From Strongylocentrotus purpuratus (taxonomy: Eukaryota; Echinodermata; Echinoidea; Camarodonta; Strongylocentrotidae), in contig NW_022145613.1 of NCBI RefSeq assembly GCF_000002235.5, positions 10,912,429-10,976,428 on the forward strand: DNA of 64,000 bases. The letters are read 5' to 3'. The notes under the pieces were generated by a model. It was not told where the DNA came from. It made no database searches and saw only the letters and a program-made list of their open reading frames with translations. The position numbers and the translations under genes are program-made. Below, in pieces: positions 12,737 through 26,460 of the stretch (the stretch's first letter is position 1; the number at the start of each line of letters is the position of its first letter).

Positions 12737-13059
12737 ATAGTATACCAAGGGTTTGGGGAGCAATTGGGGCTACTTATGTGATTAGTATCATTGCAACCAA
12801 GGTCATATGAATTGGGTTTATAGCTGAGAAACAAGATTTATCACACCAATACAAAATATACTGATGTATGATATCATCAGCTATAACTTGTCATGAATTA
12901 AGTGACATGAAATTGGTGGTGTTCAAGGATGTTTGTCAAGTTGTAGAATGTCCTTAGGAATAGAGAAAAGGAAGCAGAAGAGAACAGAAATCTATAGGAG
13001 ACAGGTTAAAGAATGTGTTAGAAAATTTATTTGACAAATATAAGTAAATCCAGTACAAC

Positions 13060-13137
13060 TGCTGGAGGGAGGGGGAGGAGGGAGGGGGAGGAGGAAGGGG
13101 GAGGAGGGAGGAGGGAGGGGGAGGGGGAAGAGGGAGA
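13060..13137. repeat. GGGAGGA purine minisatellite
   Basis: G/A-only stretch of GGGGGAGGAGGGA-type units with strong strand asymmetry. Confidence 0.9.
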
Positions 13138-13204
13138 AATAAGAACAATACAATGTAATTTCTCGTCAATTTATAGTCCTGCTTCCGGATGAAAAGCATA
13201 CTGT

Positions 13205-13670
13205 GTACTTTGCTGGTAGTTCTAATGTTCCTGGTAATGTTCTGACCTTTTGCGACCTCTCATCAATAAAAGGGACGCAACTCACATACCAAGACCTTCT
13301 TGGGTTAAGGAGGTGTCATAATATCTATTTTCCAAGGTCCCTTTCACAGATAGACTTTTATTGACATAAGGGGCCTCTTATTTTTCATAATTAAAAAAAA
13401 ACACATTTTATATTCACTTCTCATTTTGTTGGATTTTCTATGTCTTTGTTATTGTTGTCACTGTTGATGTTCCTGGTACTGTACTTTATCGACCTTTCAC
13501 CAATAAAAGGGATGCGACTCACATACCAAGGTCTTTGGGGTTAAGGAGATGTCATAACACAATATCTATACTATCCTCAAAGCCCTTCTCAGTTGGACTA
13601 AGAAATTACATAAGGGACTATCCTTCAACTTTTAATTTGTTTAATTTTCTGTCTCTTTGTTTGGGAGGGG
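13205..13670. repeat. Older tandem duplication of about 250 bp
   Basis: GATGTTCCTGGTA.TGT, CACCAATAAAAGGGA.GC.A and CTCACATACCAAG recur from about 13205 and about 13460, with the same order of landmarks but considerable divergence. Confidence 0.75.
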
Positions 13671-14374
13671 GTAGTTTTTGCTAGTTCTAAAGATTTGTCT
13701 CACATTCTCCTGATAAAACGGAGGATATTAAAGAAATAAAATAAACACAAATAAAATGATGAAAAACAGAGTGAGCAAGTGTTAAGGGAAGTTAGAAATT
13801 TAAAAAAAAACAGCAGAACAACAATTGTAAAGGAAACACTGCTTCACAGACATATAAAATCTAATTCAGAGGGTAAATTACTTAAAACTTGAGAATTAAA
13901 ATCACAACATTTTTAGTCTACTTTCTTTTAATTTTGATTTCTCACATTATCACTCACAGGGGAGGTATTGAGAGACATTTTTAGATACATTATCCTACAG
14001 GTGTACTTTAACACAATCTGGAATAAAATTGTATTCATTTGTCAGTGTCAGAGAAATACTCTCAGCTTTTAACTGTCCCTAAAAGATCTTGTCAGGCGAA
14101 AATCCTGCCTGCTCGGAACACCGGGGTCATGGGTGCCTCCTACCAACAAAGGGGTAATAGAGTCACACCCCTCCCAATATCCATCTGGGCTAATTGGTAC
14201 TTGGGCACCTAGGCAGTGTGTCATTCTATTCCCCAAGATGCTCTCTGAATGTATCTTGGACTACCTATCTGTCACATAGTTTGCCTCCTCTAATTCATTC
14301 CTAGCAAAGGTGATTTATATATTCTTTCTCTTTCTTTCTCTCTTCTGGATACAAATTACATTAAAAGTGTAGTC

Positions 14375-14417
14375 AAAAGTTCTCTCTCTCTCCCTCTCTC
14401 TCTCTCTCCCCCCCCCT

Positions 14418-14470
<53 letters not shown>
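14375..14470. repeat. CT microsatellite
   Basis: CT dinucleotides interrupted by a C run at about 14408-14416. Confidence 0.95.
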
Positions 14471-14471
<1 letters not shown>

Positions 14472-15339
14472 CCCAAGTGCAAGTATACATACCTTGCATT
14501 TTTTTAAGAGAGAAAATTTCTTCATAGTTCTCAAAAATGGATCATAGGCGACATCAAAACTTAACTAACACTAGCAAAAACACATCAATTCAAAGTCCCA
14601 AGTAAGATTTTCACCTACCAGTATAGACTAAATTGGTGAGATTCATTATAGTCCCGAATACCTACAAACATCATCTCTGTGTATATCTATTCTCTTGAAA
14701 TTGATCTACTTTTGCCACTAATGCAATGGGTCATCACAACTTGTGGGCATATCAATCATGCCTCTCATGGGTGCAGAGCGGCAAAGTGAATTAAATCCCT
14801 GCTAACGGGTGGTAGCACAGATTCTGACTTCTTGCAGATGCTGACTTCCAGCACCATCAAACTCTTCATTTCCCCAAGTCATGTCAAACAATATGACAAG
14901 ATGAAAGCCAACAGTGCCGTATAAAGGGTAGCTGGTAGCATCCAGTTGTATTTGTATAGATTTATTTGTTCTAGGGGCAGTAAAAATAGACCGTTCTCCA
15001 AACACCTGAAGTTTTTACTCATCGTTCAAGTAATTTTACGATTGGCTACCATCAAAGTGATGAACTTATGTCAAGCCAGGTGCAGGGTACTCCAAAATCA
15101 CAGTTCTTGGAGTTTTGAGTACATAACTTTGAAACCCACCAACTCATTGCACTTTGCTGACAGTTTCAGATGTATATACAGGTAATGCACTCCGGGCACT
15201 CCCATGAGGAATACCAATTTGACTTAATGCAAGGATTGTTATAAAATTAAAAACAAGTTTTTCTTAAGACTACTGTACATGGATATGAAAATAATGGATT
15301 TCTAAGGGAGAGTGAGTGAAAGAGAAAGAGAGGGAGAGG

Positions 15340-15480
15340 TTTATTATGCATTTATTTATTTCTGATATTTATACAGGGTGGCATATGTAACCAATTTGGT
15401 GGTCTTCCATGAGGCCCTGTTTGGTAACAATAAAACAAATAACAGCAGCAAAAACAAAATAGATAAATACACAAGCATAT
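15340..15480 (-). mobile_element. Possible LINE 3' tail fragment
   Basis: The block TTTATTTATTTCTGATATTTATACAGGGTGGC with ATGAGGCCCTG resembles, in layout, the 3' end at 61540-61620 (TTTATTTATTCACGG, GCAGGGCCGTG). No coding part is recognised. Confidence 0.3.
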
Positions 15481-18219
15481 AAACAGGTAAAATACAAATT
15501 AATTGGTATCCCATGAAATAACTGATCATTCAAGAATTATCCTTAATCATTTACATGAAATATGTGAATGGAATTTTCAATTTAAATAGAAAATACTTTT
15601 TTAATGGTTGGTGGAGAGAAGAGAGATTCGGTGAATACAAGAGAGACAGGTAGAGGAGAAGAGACGGACAGACAGACAGAGAAAAGGACAGATGTGGAGA
15701 GACAGAGACAGACAACGGAAGACAGAAAAACACAGATAGAAAAAGAGAAAGAGAGACAGACTGAAAGTGTGTAGGGGAGGACAGAAGGAGAGAAGGGAGG
15801 GGGGCAGTCGATCAAACTTTATCTTTGGCATATACACGGTTCACATCATGCACATCACCCTCAGGTTCTTAACCCTGTACAAATGTCACCTAAAACACCC
15901 CTCTCCATAATCATGCAGATGGTATCAAATTTCCAACATTAATACCAAACAAAACACTCCACCAATGTTTGTGAACTTCTCCTTCTCACAAAATTCCTCG
16001 CCTACCCCTCCCCTCCCACACTCCCACAGTTCAAAGTCACTTGAAGTAAGCAATCAATCTAAAAGAAAATCAACAAGTTAGAAGGCAGCTACAATTGGAA
16101 CCTTTTCGGCGGCAAGATCAAAGGGGGAGTATTGACACAAATGTGGGTTGGATAAAAGAGTTAATGACGCTAATTTGGGAATTGATAGGTAAACTCCAAA
16201 TCTTTCGGCAGCCCAAACGGAAAGAGCTTGAGTATATTAATAGGGTGTTTGTGGGGTTGTTCAGGTCAATAAGATGTACAGCTGAGATGGAGAAGTCTTG
16301 GAGGCTAGTTGTTTTAATTGTTAGGCAACTCAGGTGCTTGGTATGACATACAAAGTACACCTGTAGTATATCAACAAGGTTGGGCGAGACTGCCTTTTTT
16401 ATAAAAAAATATCAAAAATCGTTTTTACAAAAGAAACTTAAAATAGATTATCAGTAATTGCATCAGTTTAGAAAACATATAGAGCAAAACTCTTTTCTTC
16501 AAATTCCTGTGTGTCAAGATGTAGCCGCATCATATATCTTTTAATAAATGGAAACCATATACTATAACTATCCACAAGGAAAAATGAACTAGTGACTGTT
16601 TTTTTTTCTTCAAAATTTATCTTTCCATAAAAAATACTCAACTCAGTGTTAGTTTTCTTTGTACAAAATCGGAGCAATTATTATTTGGACTACCGGTAAT
16701 CAAGCATTTGATGATTGAGAATTTTTCTTTGAACTTTTTTTTTTTTTTTTTGGGGGGGGGGGGGTATTTTTATAGATATCACTCAAAATACGATTGTGGT
16801 TTTGGACTAGCCAGCTTGAACTCATATCCTTAACAAGGCATTATGCTTGTCTCTTATACCCGGGTGAAGAAATGGTTACCTCATAATTTGACAAGATTAA
16901 ATTCAGTAACAGTGAGCCAAATCATGACAATACTTCAAAGAATAAACAAACATTTAGTATAATACATTAAAAAGTTAAAAATATTGATATTCAATGAAAA
17001 TTCAAAATGAAATATAGGAGTCAAGTACTTGTTTGTTGCAAATATTACTATTTTCCCTTCCAAATGAAATTATAAGTATCAGAAAATGATCGCATTTAGC
17101 TTACCCATTTCAGTTTTGTGCATTGGGAACAGGACCGGATACGGCATCACATACATCATTGAAGAGAAATAGTTCTTGGCGCTGAATGCCTGGAATTTTC
17201 AGAAAACCCTCTACTTCAAAAGAGGTACACAAACTTCTCTGAAAGAAAGTAAAGATGGTACTGCAAGCAAGATGAAGAAAAGCTAGCTTGATGAAATGTA
17301 GCTTGGAGAAATAACCCGGATTGACGATCAGAGTTTAGGCTCGTTGCATAAGACTAGGACTGCTCTACCAGCAACGACAAGCACCAACAACTCATAAACA
17401 AGACAGTAGCAAACTAAGAGATAAATCGGCAATTGCGCTTCTTTTAATCGCCTCCTGTAGACCTGTGTGGTCCCGACACCACTTCGTCATCCAATTCACC
17501 AAAAATAACAGTTCCATTTTATATCTCTTGTGGTGTTTTATTTCTCCTTCGTTCTTCCAACAAAGGGGGGAAGCAGGTCTTTCTGCATCAAATACTTTTG
17601 TAGGAGAGATAAAGTGGTCATAAAAATCGCTGATTGATAAAAGAAAAATTTGGAGGGCTGTGTTCGGCCGGGTGTTCTGTTATAATCGAATAGAACATAG
17701 GTGTGAAGTCGTTGGATAGAATCTGGTGAGTGTTTGGGTGTGTGACTGATTTGATGAATCGGATCTGTATATTAGTCAGAGTGATCAATCGTAGATGAAG
17801 TAGATATCAATAGTTTGTCAAGAGCGATACAAAAGTTTGTTGATTGACTGTTTACTACTTGGAGATATGCCTGACCCATTAAACTTTCCATTTGTTGCTT
17901 TCTACATTGAGTCAAAGAAGGAAAAAAGTATACCTGTGCTCACTTTCTGAATTGATTTTACATTAAAAGCACTTAATAAAAAACAGGTATTCCTTCAAAT
18001 TTTCAAATAAACACTTCTAAAGCATTAGAAGGGGCACCAACATTTTTGACATAATTGTGATCCAGATATTAAGTGCCCAGTGGCATCATGAGAGGAAAGG
18101 GGAGGGTGGGGAGAGGGGTATGGGAAGAAGGGGCATAGGTCTTCGGAGGATGAAAGGAATAGCCAAGGACATCAATTACAGGGTGTGGGAGGGGGTCCTT
18201 GGATCTTCTTTTCATGTCC

Positions 18220-18220
18220 T

Positions 18221-18262
<42 letters not shown>

Positions 18263-18276
18263 ATCTCTCTCTCTCT
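18220..18276. repeat. CT microsatellite
   Basis: Nearly pure CT, with two CTAT interruptions. Confidence 0.95.
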
Positions 18277-19189
18277 TCTTTACATTTACTTTGTTTTGGT
18301 TTGGGTTTTTTGCCATTCAATGGGGGAGGGGGGGGTCTTTTTTAAAAAGGAGCTCATCACATTTTCAAGTAAAACTTTGCCAGGTAAGAGGGGGAGTTCA
18401 TATAAAACGTTATCCATGTTCTCCCTTTTTTCACATAAAATACACTACATTTGGTTTTGTTGAACCTCCCCCCCCCCCCCCCTCCCCTCCCCCCCTCCAT
18501 CCCTCACGCCCCTTTCCAGTAGAAGTATTGCCAATTCTAGCAAGACTTTATATCAATTTTATACTTGATTTCTAACAGCTCAAAAGCCCCAAAGTTACAG
18601 AACTGGCAACTATCAACAAGAAAACGGGTACATACAAATTAACAACTAAATCAGACAAATATCTCCTTCGTCTCTCCCAAACTATTGAAATACATTTCCG
18701 GTTCAAAGTCTTTTTGGCTTTTTTCAATCACAGTCATTCAATAGTCATCCAAGAGATTGGTTATTTCCAGTATCAGTTAGCAGGTAAGTGATGCAAACTG
18801 ACTCATTTTATGGCTGAATAATTTTACGAGAGAATCTGATTCTGAACCCCAAGCTTTACCAACTTTAAAGAGTCTGAATGAAAAACAAGTTATTACCAAA
18901 TCACCTCTCACCGTTATTGAAAGAAGGAAATGAGAATGTGGCAAGCAGTTAGAAATGTGGGACAACCATATTTAGTGTCATCAATAACTGATTTCATACT
19001 ATCACAAACTAGAGACAATAGAATTTAACACAAGTCCTGTTCCTCTTCAAACTTAAACTGGTAAAACTTGAGCAAAAAAGATGTTAAGCTATGAGTCATA
19101 CCTGAAGCACAGTTGAAAGTTTCTAAGAAAGGCTAAGGTTTCATTTTAGTTTCTGGCAGTAGTAAAACTTGATGGACCCTTATGACTTG

Positions 19190-19254
19190 CATCTCTCTCT
19201 CTCTCTCTCTCTCTTTTCTCTATATTACTTTCTCTCTCTGAGTCTCTGTTTCTG

Positions 19255-19324
<70 letters not shown>

Positions 19325-19450
19325 TCACTCACTCACTCTAGTATTTAAGGAAAAAGCAGACAACTTTAAATCTCCCTTTTGGCAGTAGTTAAACTTAAAG
19401 TTCTGTTGATATCTTACATCTTACATGTCTCTCTCTCTCTCTCTCTCTAG
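19190..19450. repeat. Compound CT, AC and TCAC microsatellite
   Basis: CT blocks, an AC block (19286-19320), TCAC units (19320-19338), then another CT block at 19427-19449. Confidence 0.95.
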
Positions 19451-20747
19451 TACAAGGGAAACACACAAAAAGATTACATCTCTAATTAAACAGAACTACA
19501 TCAACTGAAATTTACTTTTATTACAAAATAACAAACTTTTTGTTTCACGAGCGTAGCTCATCTTTCTTTCACCAGAAGCAAGTCAATATACACACTTTTT
19601 TTGTTTTCCTTTTCCTTTCATACGTTATCCTTTACCGCACTTCTTCACATACGATCCTACATTGGGATAATTGTACATTTTTAACCTTAATTTCCTTCTA
19701 AATCATTTATAAACAAACACATATATAACTGTGATATGAAACTAAAACAAAAAGACGAGATCTGTAAACTTTAAAACTTTATGACTGACATCTCAAGAGT
19801 CCTTAGGCTACCCGTGTGTCAGGTTACAGAATGCATATTAATATTAATAATGTTATAGCAAGTGTTGCATTACCTGTTGGGTCTATAATGCACCACCAAC
19901 CTGTACAAAATGAGTGATAATCATTAAAGTTAAAAACAAAGTTGAGTTCTGGTCATGCGATTGCACTGTAAAAGAAACTGTGTGGAATCGATAAGAAAAA
20001 ATTTGATCATGAAGCATATGAATATTGGTGTGTACTGCAAGGTTCTGGAGCCGTCTTAATGATAAGAAATTTGGCCCAGTTTTGGTAAAGTTACAAGCAC
20101 TGGCTGTACACAGAAAGATGTATAAAAGACTACACAACCAAGTGGCATAAAAATCGGGCCTCATTTTTAAGCTGTTGATTTTTTACTGTTATATCAATCG
20201 AATCATTTTTTAAGATTATTAAATCCCTCATCATACTCTCCACACAAAATTCATGTTTACTATTTTGTCAAAAGCTTAAAGAGTTCACACCGGTAGTCGT
20301 TTTGAGTTGAATCCACATTTCAGCTTTAATGGTCCCACTTATCGACAGGAAACTGTTCTAGATAAGTCAAATAACCTGCACATTTTCAAACTTCAATGTA
20401 TGCTAAAGAGTAAAGAGATACAAAAGCAATCCATAAATTTATTGTTAGAGTAAACAAACTGTCAATTTTGAGAGGGGGAAAACACTTTCATTTCTATTCT
20501 GGTTGATGTTGCTATCAATGCACGGAGGAAATCCCTCTAGAGTATAGCATTGTTGTCACAGATGATTAATAAAAACTTGGTTTCATAACCGTGACCTAGT
20601 CTTGAACCATATTATAGCCATTCATCACAAAGAGAAAAAGACCCTTATCCTTCTGAGTTTAATTATACATTTGAAACCTTTTCTTAAATCTAGTTTAAGA
20701 AAAGTGATCCTGAGAGTGATTTTGGGGATGTTTGAATCTACAGTACT

Positions 20748-21061
20748 AGAATCAGAGATGCCAACCTTCTTCGACAAAAAAAGTATTCTTAAGAGCAAAA
20801 AACAGTATTTTGGGACAAAAAACAGTATTTTTGAAAAAATCTCTCACCTTAACATATCACCCAATCGAGCAGCTTAAAAAAACGGCAGTACCATGTATAC
20901 ATACCCGGATCGGAGCGCGACGTGCATACATTACATGTGGGTTGTTCGCAATGTGCGCAGTTTTGGGCCCGTATCACCATTCTGCGCGCATCGTTTGAAG
21001 ACGTAGGTGCATAATACACTTATGACACAAGGCCCATGATCAGAAATTAAGAAAAACGTCA

Positions 21062-21100
<39 letters not shown>

Positions 21101-21213
21101 AAATTTAAAAAAATTAAAAAAACGTAACAAAACATACAAAAAACGTACTGCCGTATTCATAGTGAAAAAACGGGACAAATACGGCAAAAACGGAACAGTT
21201 GGCATCTCTGTAG
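20748..21213. mobile_element. hAT-like MITE with CAGAGATGCCAAC ends
   Basis: CAGAGATGCCAAC near 20752 and GTTGGCATCTCTG near 21200 are perfect inverted ends. TAGAAT lies directly outside both. The interior has repeated AAAAACAGTATTTT and ACGG.A.TAC blocks and a run of 35 A (21064-21098). Open frames in it are not credible genes. The short TAGAAT match leaves the superfamily uncertain. Confidence 0.65.
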
Positions 21214-22372
21214 AATGCAGAATGGTTCGGAACTCAGAAGTAAGAACAGTGGTTTAGATACAATGATCTTTAGAAATCATAGAAAATCTAAGTTTTTTGT
21301 GAAGTGCTGGACTATTTCCTATCTTGAATCTAACTATCATAAAACTATTTCATGTGTTTTTTTAAAGAATGTTGCATTCTTTTTCAACTGAAGAGGAAGA
21401 GGTGTGATTAATGGAAAAATCAAACCTGGATTTAATTTTTTAATTATTTTAATGAAATCAGAGAAAATGGAAAAAACCGAGCATAAATGAAAAATTAGGA
21501 AGAGTAAGATAAGGAGGAGAAATAGGGATTATTAGAAAAAAATTGCAAGCAGCTTGTCTTTTATGTTTACTAAAACTTCAATAAATGTCTCCCCCAATTG
21601 CAAGGTGAAAACATCGGGCATCAATGGATAGAAGGATTACTTTGTTGCTTTGTGCAGCACGATATCTCTGCAAAATTACCAATTTCCCAGCTTATTTAAC
21701 TCCATGACAACCATTTTCATCAAAAACAGTTATATAATCTTGAAGCCTTTGGTATATCTATTCAGTGATAAATACAATGTGGCACAGGTATAATATTTTT
21801 GAAGCATATAAAGTGTTAGAAGCTATCTACATATGATGTGAAAATAGAGGTCCAGAAAAACATGTTTCATTCATGAATCTGTACTAACTCAGCCCATAGA
21901 ATATTGAACTTGAGAATACCTTGATTAAAAGTTAAAGGTCAGGTGACATCCAAATATAAGTTGATTCATGTTGATGTGCAGGGCTGCATACAACTCATAT
22001 TTTGTTATTCAAACATCTAAATATATTTCAGAGATTTTTAAATATTTTTAAAATTAATTTTCTCAGACCTGCTAAACTCCACCCTAAAAAAATGCTCCAG
22101 GTATCATTCATCTTGTGAAATCATCTTTAAATTGTTAGTGAGCTAACAAGAGACAGTGGTATGTAGCTTCACCAGAGCTGACCACCTGTCTACAATAGAC
22201 CATACAATACCAACATAGGAGTTGCCACTATGTCAGACGTGCTGCAGCATCACCAGGAAAAGAAAGGTAATGACAATGTGGAGGTATTGTATATGAAAGA
22301 ATGCAATTCTTTTGTGAGCATGTGCTGATCTGGGGGAAGTAGAGCAAGGAGAAAATATAGCCAGAGTAATAT

Positions 22373-22667
22373 GCCATTTTCGTAATGTAACCAAATTTAA
22401 TGCATAAGTCTTTGTGAAGTGCCTCAATACAAATTATTTCATTCACCTGATAGGAATAATAGTATTTCAATAGTCAGAATGCAACTGCATATATTAAGTG
22501 TTGCTAGGTAGGTCAAACCTTAATGTTTGTTCAACCTGGCAGCAACTAATGTATGCAGTTCGGATTCTGCCTATTGAAATACTATTATTCTTATCAGGTG
22601 AATGAAATAATCTGTATTGAGGCACTTATTGCATATGCATTAAATTTGGTTACATTAAGAAAATGGC
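22373..22667. repeat. 295-bp near-perfect inverted repeat (hairpin)
   Basis: The left arm starts GCCATTTTCGTAATGTAACC and the right arm ends GGTTACATTAAGAAAATGGC. Between them, AAATTATTTCATTCACCTGA and TATTGAAATACTATTATTC pair across a centre of about 9-10 bases near 22518-22528. The arms are about 140 bp with scattered mismatches. It could be a foldback MITE or a recent inverted duplication. Confidence 0.9.
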
Positions 22668-25600
22668 CTATTGTTGGATAACCTGTGCACAGACTAGATT
22701 TCCCAAAGCAGCAACAAAAATAGTAAGAAAAATTACAACAAGCAGACAGCAGCTCCCTAACTATAATCTCTATCTCACCCCCTTCTTAGATGCATGTAGC
22801 AACGCAATCACTTGAAGAAAATAAAACATGAGCATTACTTCTTTTTGAGACGAATGAAATGCTCTAGCACCTCTAGTGCCCAGGCCTGAAGTAGCAGAAA
22901 CAAACACACCTCGACCCATAATTGAAACTAAAGCCTAGAATTGCCTAATTAGGTTAAAATGACAAGTTTATGGTCAGGGGTTCCACATTGACTGGGAATA
23001 AGGCAGATATTAACCAGGTTTTATAGCCCCCTTTTAGACCAGGGGGCAGTTCATTCAACAATGCCCCATTCATACTGTAAAACTGCATCAAATCCAGATT
23101 GAGGGCCAACTCAAAGAACACATTGCCTATTTAGCAGCAGGAGAGTCCACGTTTTGAATAGCGTTTGTACCTATCTTCAGGGTAGGGGGATTTATATTTC
23201 CTGTTGAGAGCCAGAATGGCATTGGCTCAAATACTTTGTATAAAGAGTTAACTTGTTGATTACTGGAATTTCTCAATCTTTAAAGGCGCACTTTGGGAGC
23301 CACCCAATTCCACCCATCTGCATCATTTTTTGTTATTTTGTTTGTAATTTGATGATCTTCATTGAATCATCAACATTTTGAAAATAGCATTTTAATTTGT
23401 ACGGTCTTTGAAGACAATATTTATATATTTTTTTCAAATCAAAATATTACTTGCACATTTTTATACCTACGATACATTTCTTCTACACAAATCATTCATC
23501 ACGGATTGCAAACCTGGACTCCAGCACTGCTTGCAGTATAGTAAACATGTACACTGTATGCGTGCCAAAAGTCACACGTAGCAGTCCCCCGTTTTGATCC
23601 ACCGGTCAACCATGCAAAGTGAGTAAAGAGCTAGATGTGAACAGGGTGTATATATAACTCTTCTGGAAGTTTGCCCATTACACTATCTTACTCTTCATTG
23701 ATAACATGGCTACTGATTGTCACAGGTTGGGGATTAGTTTACGTTTTTTTTGTAGAACTGCTAGCGATGATCATTAATTATCTCATGCTACTCATTACCA
23801 TTTATAAAAGGGAGGGTTCACTTTCATTCTGGCAAATTTATGAGGGGCAATGCAAAGGTTCTTTACATATATAAAATATATATATATATATATACATTTT
23901 TTTTTTAACAGAAAAAACCTCTTTAGTGCCCCTAGATTTTCAAATAATGCTATGAACTTTAAAGAGAGTCATATTCTAGGTTTTAATTCTTTGTTTCATC
24001 ATAGAACTTGGCTACAAGAGAAAAATCTTCATCAGTCATACGTTTAGGAATAAAATAACTTCATTAATTCAATCTAAAACAGAACACTTATTTTCTTGTG
24101 CCGAGGGATTTCTTCACCTAAGGAATTGAAAGGCTGAGATCTTAGTGATTCCTCCCCCCCCCCCCCCCTGACAACTGAGTAGCTATCCTACAAAATGTTC
24201 TTGCTTCTCACTCTTACTGGCCAGGAACTCGCTGAGAAAGGTATTACAAAAGAAAACTTGATATACCTGGCAAAATGGCCCAAATAAAGACTTAGCTACC
24301 AGACTGGTGAAATAGTCTGCAATAATTGCATTGTCACAACTTGACCATTATGAGGACATGACAGCTATGAGCTATCTCTCTTTATATATATGACGTTGTC
24401 TATCTACCTGTGAACTGCCAATCATTGTTTTCTCTTCCAAGATACCATCTCTCCTCCCACCACAAGTACCACACCCTCCCACTGATATCATCTATATCAT
24501 CAGCGCAAGACAAACACTTCAGTAATAAGCAGAGGAAACAATATGCCACTCTAATTTAGCCACAAGGTGCGTTATCACTAAATCCAGGTCATTTTCTTGT
24601 AGTATTATTTCCATGATAATTCTTCTTTCACTGTTATGATGTTTGTATCAATTACCCATGGCCAAAGATCTCAATATTATTGTGCTGCATATTTTAGGCA
24701 CCAACTAGATAAACAAGTTAAAAGCCTTCATTGAGGGCCTATAAAGTTATCTGTTCAATATCTGTTAAAACGTTCCATTTCAATATAAATCTCCCTGGTA
24801 CATGAAAATTAATGGAAATCACAATAATTAATCAAAATCAAAGAATAAAAGTCTTTTGATTAGCTAAGAATTCATCCCCCATGCATCAACATTTAAAACA
24901 AGAACTTCAATACCGGTAGTCTAGTTTGCCCACTCACACCATTCAAGTTATCTACACCAAGGTCTATTCTTGTTCACACTAGATCAATTTTCAGGACATC
25001 TTAAACTGCTCAAACCGATGAATGTAAACACACTCAAGGCAAACTCATGAGTAATGTGATATGAATCTTGAAATTAATCAAATGCATACAGACCCAATGC
25101 AACATCCACATGTATGAACATGTAGGTGAACAAAATGGAGACTATTTTGCCAAAGTATTAGATCACTGGTCACCAACTCAGGAAAACATTGATGAGGCAA
25201 TAGGGCTCCGTTATTCTATAATTGAACCACAACATCATATATACTAAACTCTGTTAACTGTTTAAGACAATTTCGGACTTCAAGTAAAGGAGGTACTTTT
25301 CAGCCACTTTAAAAAAGACAAAATCCAACTTAAGGACCTTGTATTTCAGATTCTATTTTTACTTCTGACCAAAGACATGTAAGTCCATACTGTATCTTGG
25401 GGAAATAATGAAATTCTGAAGAAATACTAGCTAGCTGCTACGGCAATTATTTCTGTTTTCCGCTTATTAGCATATTTTGTAACTCAATGGAGAGGTGATG
25501 CGCAGTTAACTTTATGCATGCATCCGCTGAATGAAATATAAGCAGCCCTGAGAAAAGCCAATCCAAATCTGCCATTATATACAGAATACAACACTTTAAA

Positions 25601-26154
25601 ATCTTCAGTAAAAGAACATTAAGCTGATAATATTGAATCCTTAGAATTAAAATCTTAAATCTCACTTGAATTTCTTTATTGAAATTTTTTGATTTCAAAG
25701 ATAAATCAAATTTGCAAAGTTTCAGGAAAAAATGTTAATTTTTTTGTTGTATTACTCCCACAAATTTAAAAATCTGGTGGGATTTTCAGTCATGGAAAAC
25801 AATAGTAGTAATTACTATCACTGATATGAATTCTTGCGTGATTGTAACCCGGAAATCATACCATTTGCCTCAATAATTGAAGAATTAAGAATGACAATTG
25901 AAAGTAATTAGGTTACAATAAAAACCTCACTTGACAAGGAAAAAAGTAGCACTTAAGGAAATACTCATGCATGTTAATTTCACAATAACCATGCAATTAA
26001 AAAATGTGGGTAATACAATCTTTTGAACAAAGTAGGATGTGCGAATCTATCAATACAAAATCTGATGAAAATTCGAACATAAAAGCCCCTCTAAAACTGT
26101 TGGGAGCCCTAAATTCGCCAAAGATTTGATAGCAAAATTTCACTTAAATAGTAT

Positions 26155-26318
26155 AGTATTAATGACTGCTTTGAGAGAAATAGTTGTTTTATTACGCTCA
26201 AGGGAAGGTTAGAATTGTGCTATTCCCCGAGGCTTGCCGAGGGAATAGCCCAATTCTAACCTTCCCGAGAGCGTATGAAAACAACTATTTCTCGAATATT
26301 AAAGCAGTCATTAATACT
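26155..26318. repeat. 164-bp inverted repeat next to a tRNA-like head
   Basis: The left arm (GTATTAATGACTGCTTT, AGAAATAGTTGTTTT, GGGAAGGTTAGAATTG, CTATTCCC) pairs with the right arm ending AAAGCAGTCATTAATAC. The loop is about GAGGCTTGCCG near 26230. The arms are about 80 bp. Confidence 0.9.
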
Positions 26319-26374
26319 TTTATATGCCAAAAAAAATAGACTAAAAAATGAAAAATTAAAAATATTTATCAATT

Positions 26375-26460
26375 TTGTCGAAGACGGGATTCGAACTCTT
26401 GCGTACAACAAGAGGTGTACCGAAAACCAACGCTTAGACCACTCGGCTATGGCCTGCCGT
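26375..26460 (-). mobile_element. tRNA-like sequence, probably a SINE head or tRNA pseudogene
   Basis: The minus strand shows an A-box-like TAGCCGAGTGGTCTAAG and B-box GAGTTCGAATCCC at tRNA spacing, starting GGCAGGCC. The T-stem and acceptor stem do not pair well, so a working tRNA is unlikely. The open frame across it on the plus strand is a by-product of the tRNA shape. Confidence 0.6.

Larger units (their letters stand above)
12740..18220. other. Gene-free stretch with repeats
   Basis: Holds the purine minisatellite, the old 250-bp duplication, CT repeats and a G run (16752-16764). Complex islands at 14080-14250 and 17100-17560 could be untranslated exons or regulatory DNA; I found no coding frame with splice partners. 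Confidence 0.5.
18280..26150. other. Gene-free AT-rich stretch with MITEs
   Basis: Apart from the microsatellite at 19190, the hAT-like element at 20748 and the hairpin at 22373, I see only AT-rich DNA and short unrelated open frames. The segment 22900-23150 is somewhat more complex. Confidence 0.5.

Noticed and set aside
14802-15005. Minus-strand frame as a coding exon
   Set aside because: The amino-acid sequence matches nothing I recognise and the borders lack a matching pair of splice sites; it may be conserved non-coding DNA at most.
26375-26460. Functional tRNA gene
   Set aside because: A and B boxes are present, but the T-stem and acceptor stem do not pair convincingly, so a SINE head or pseudogene fits better.
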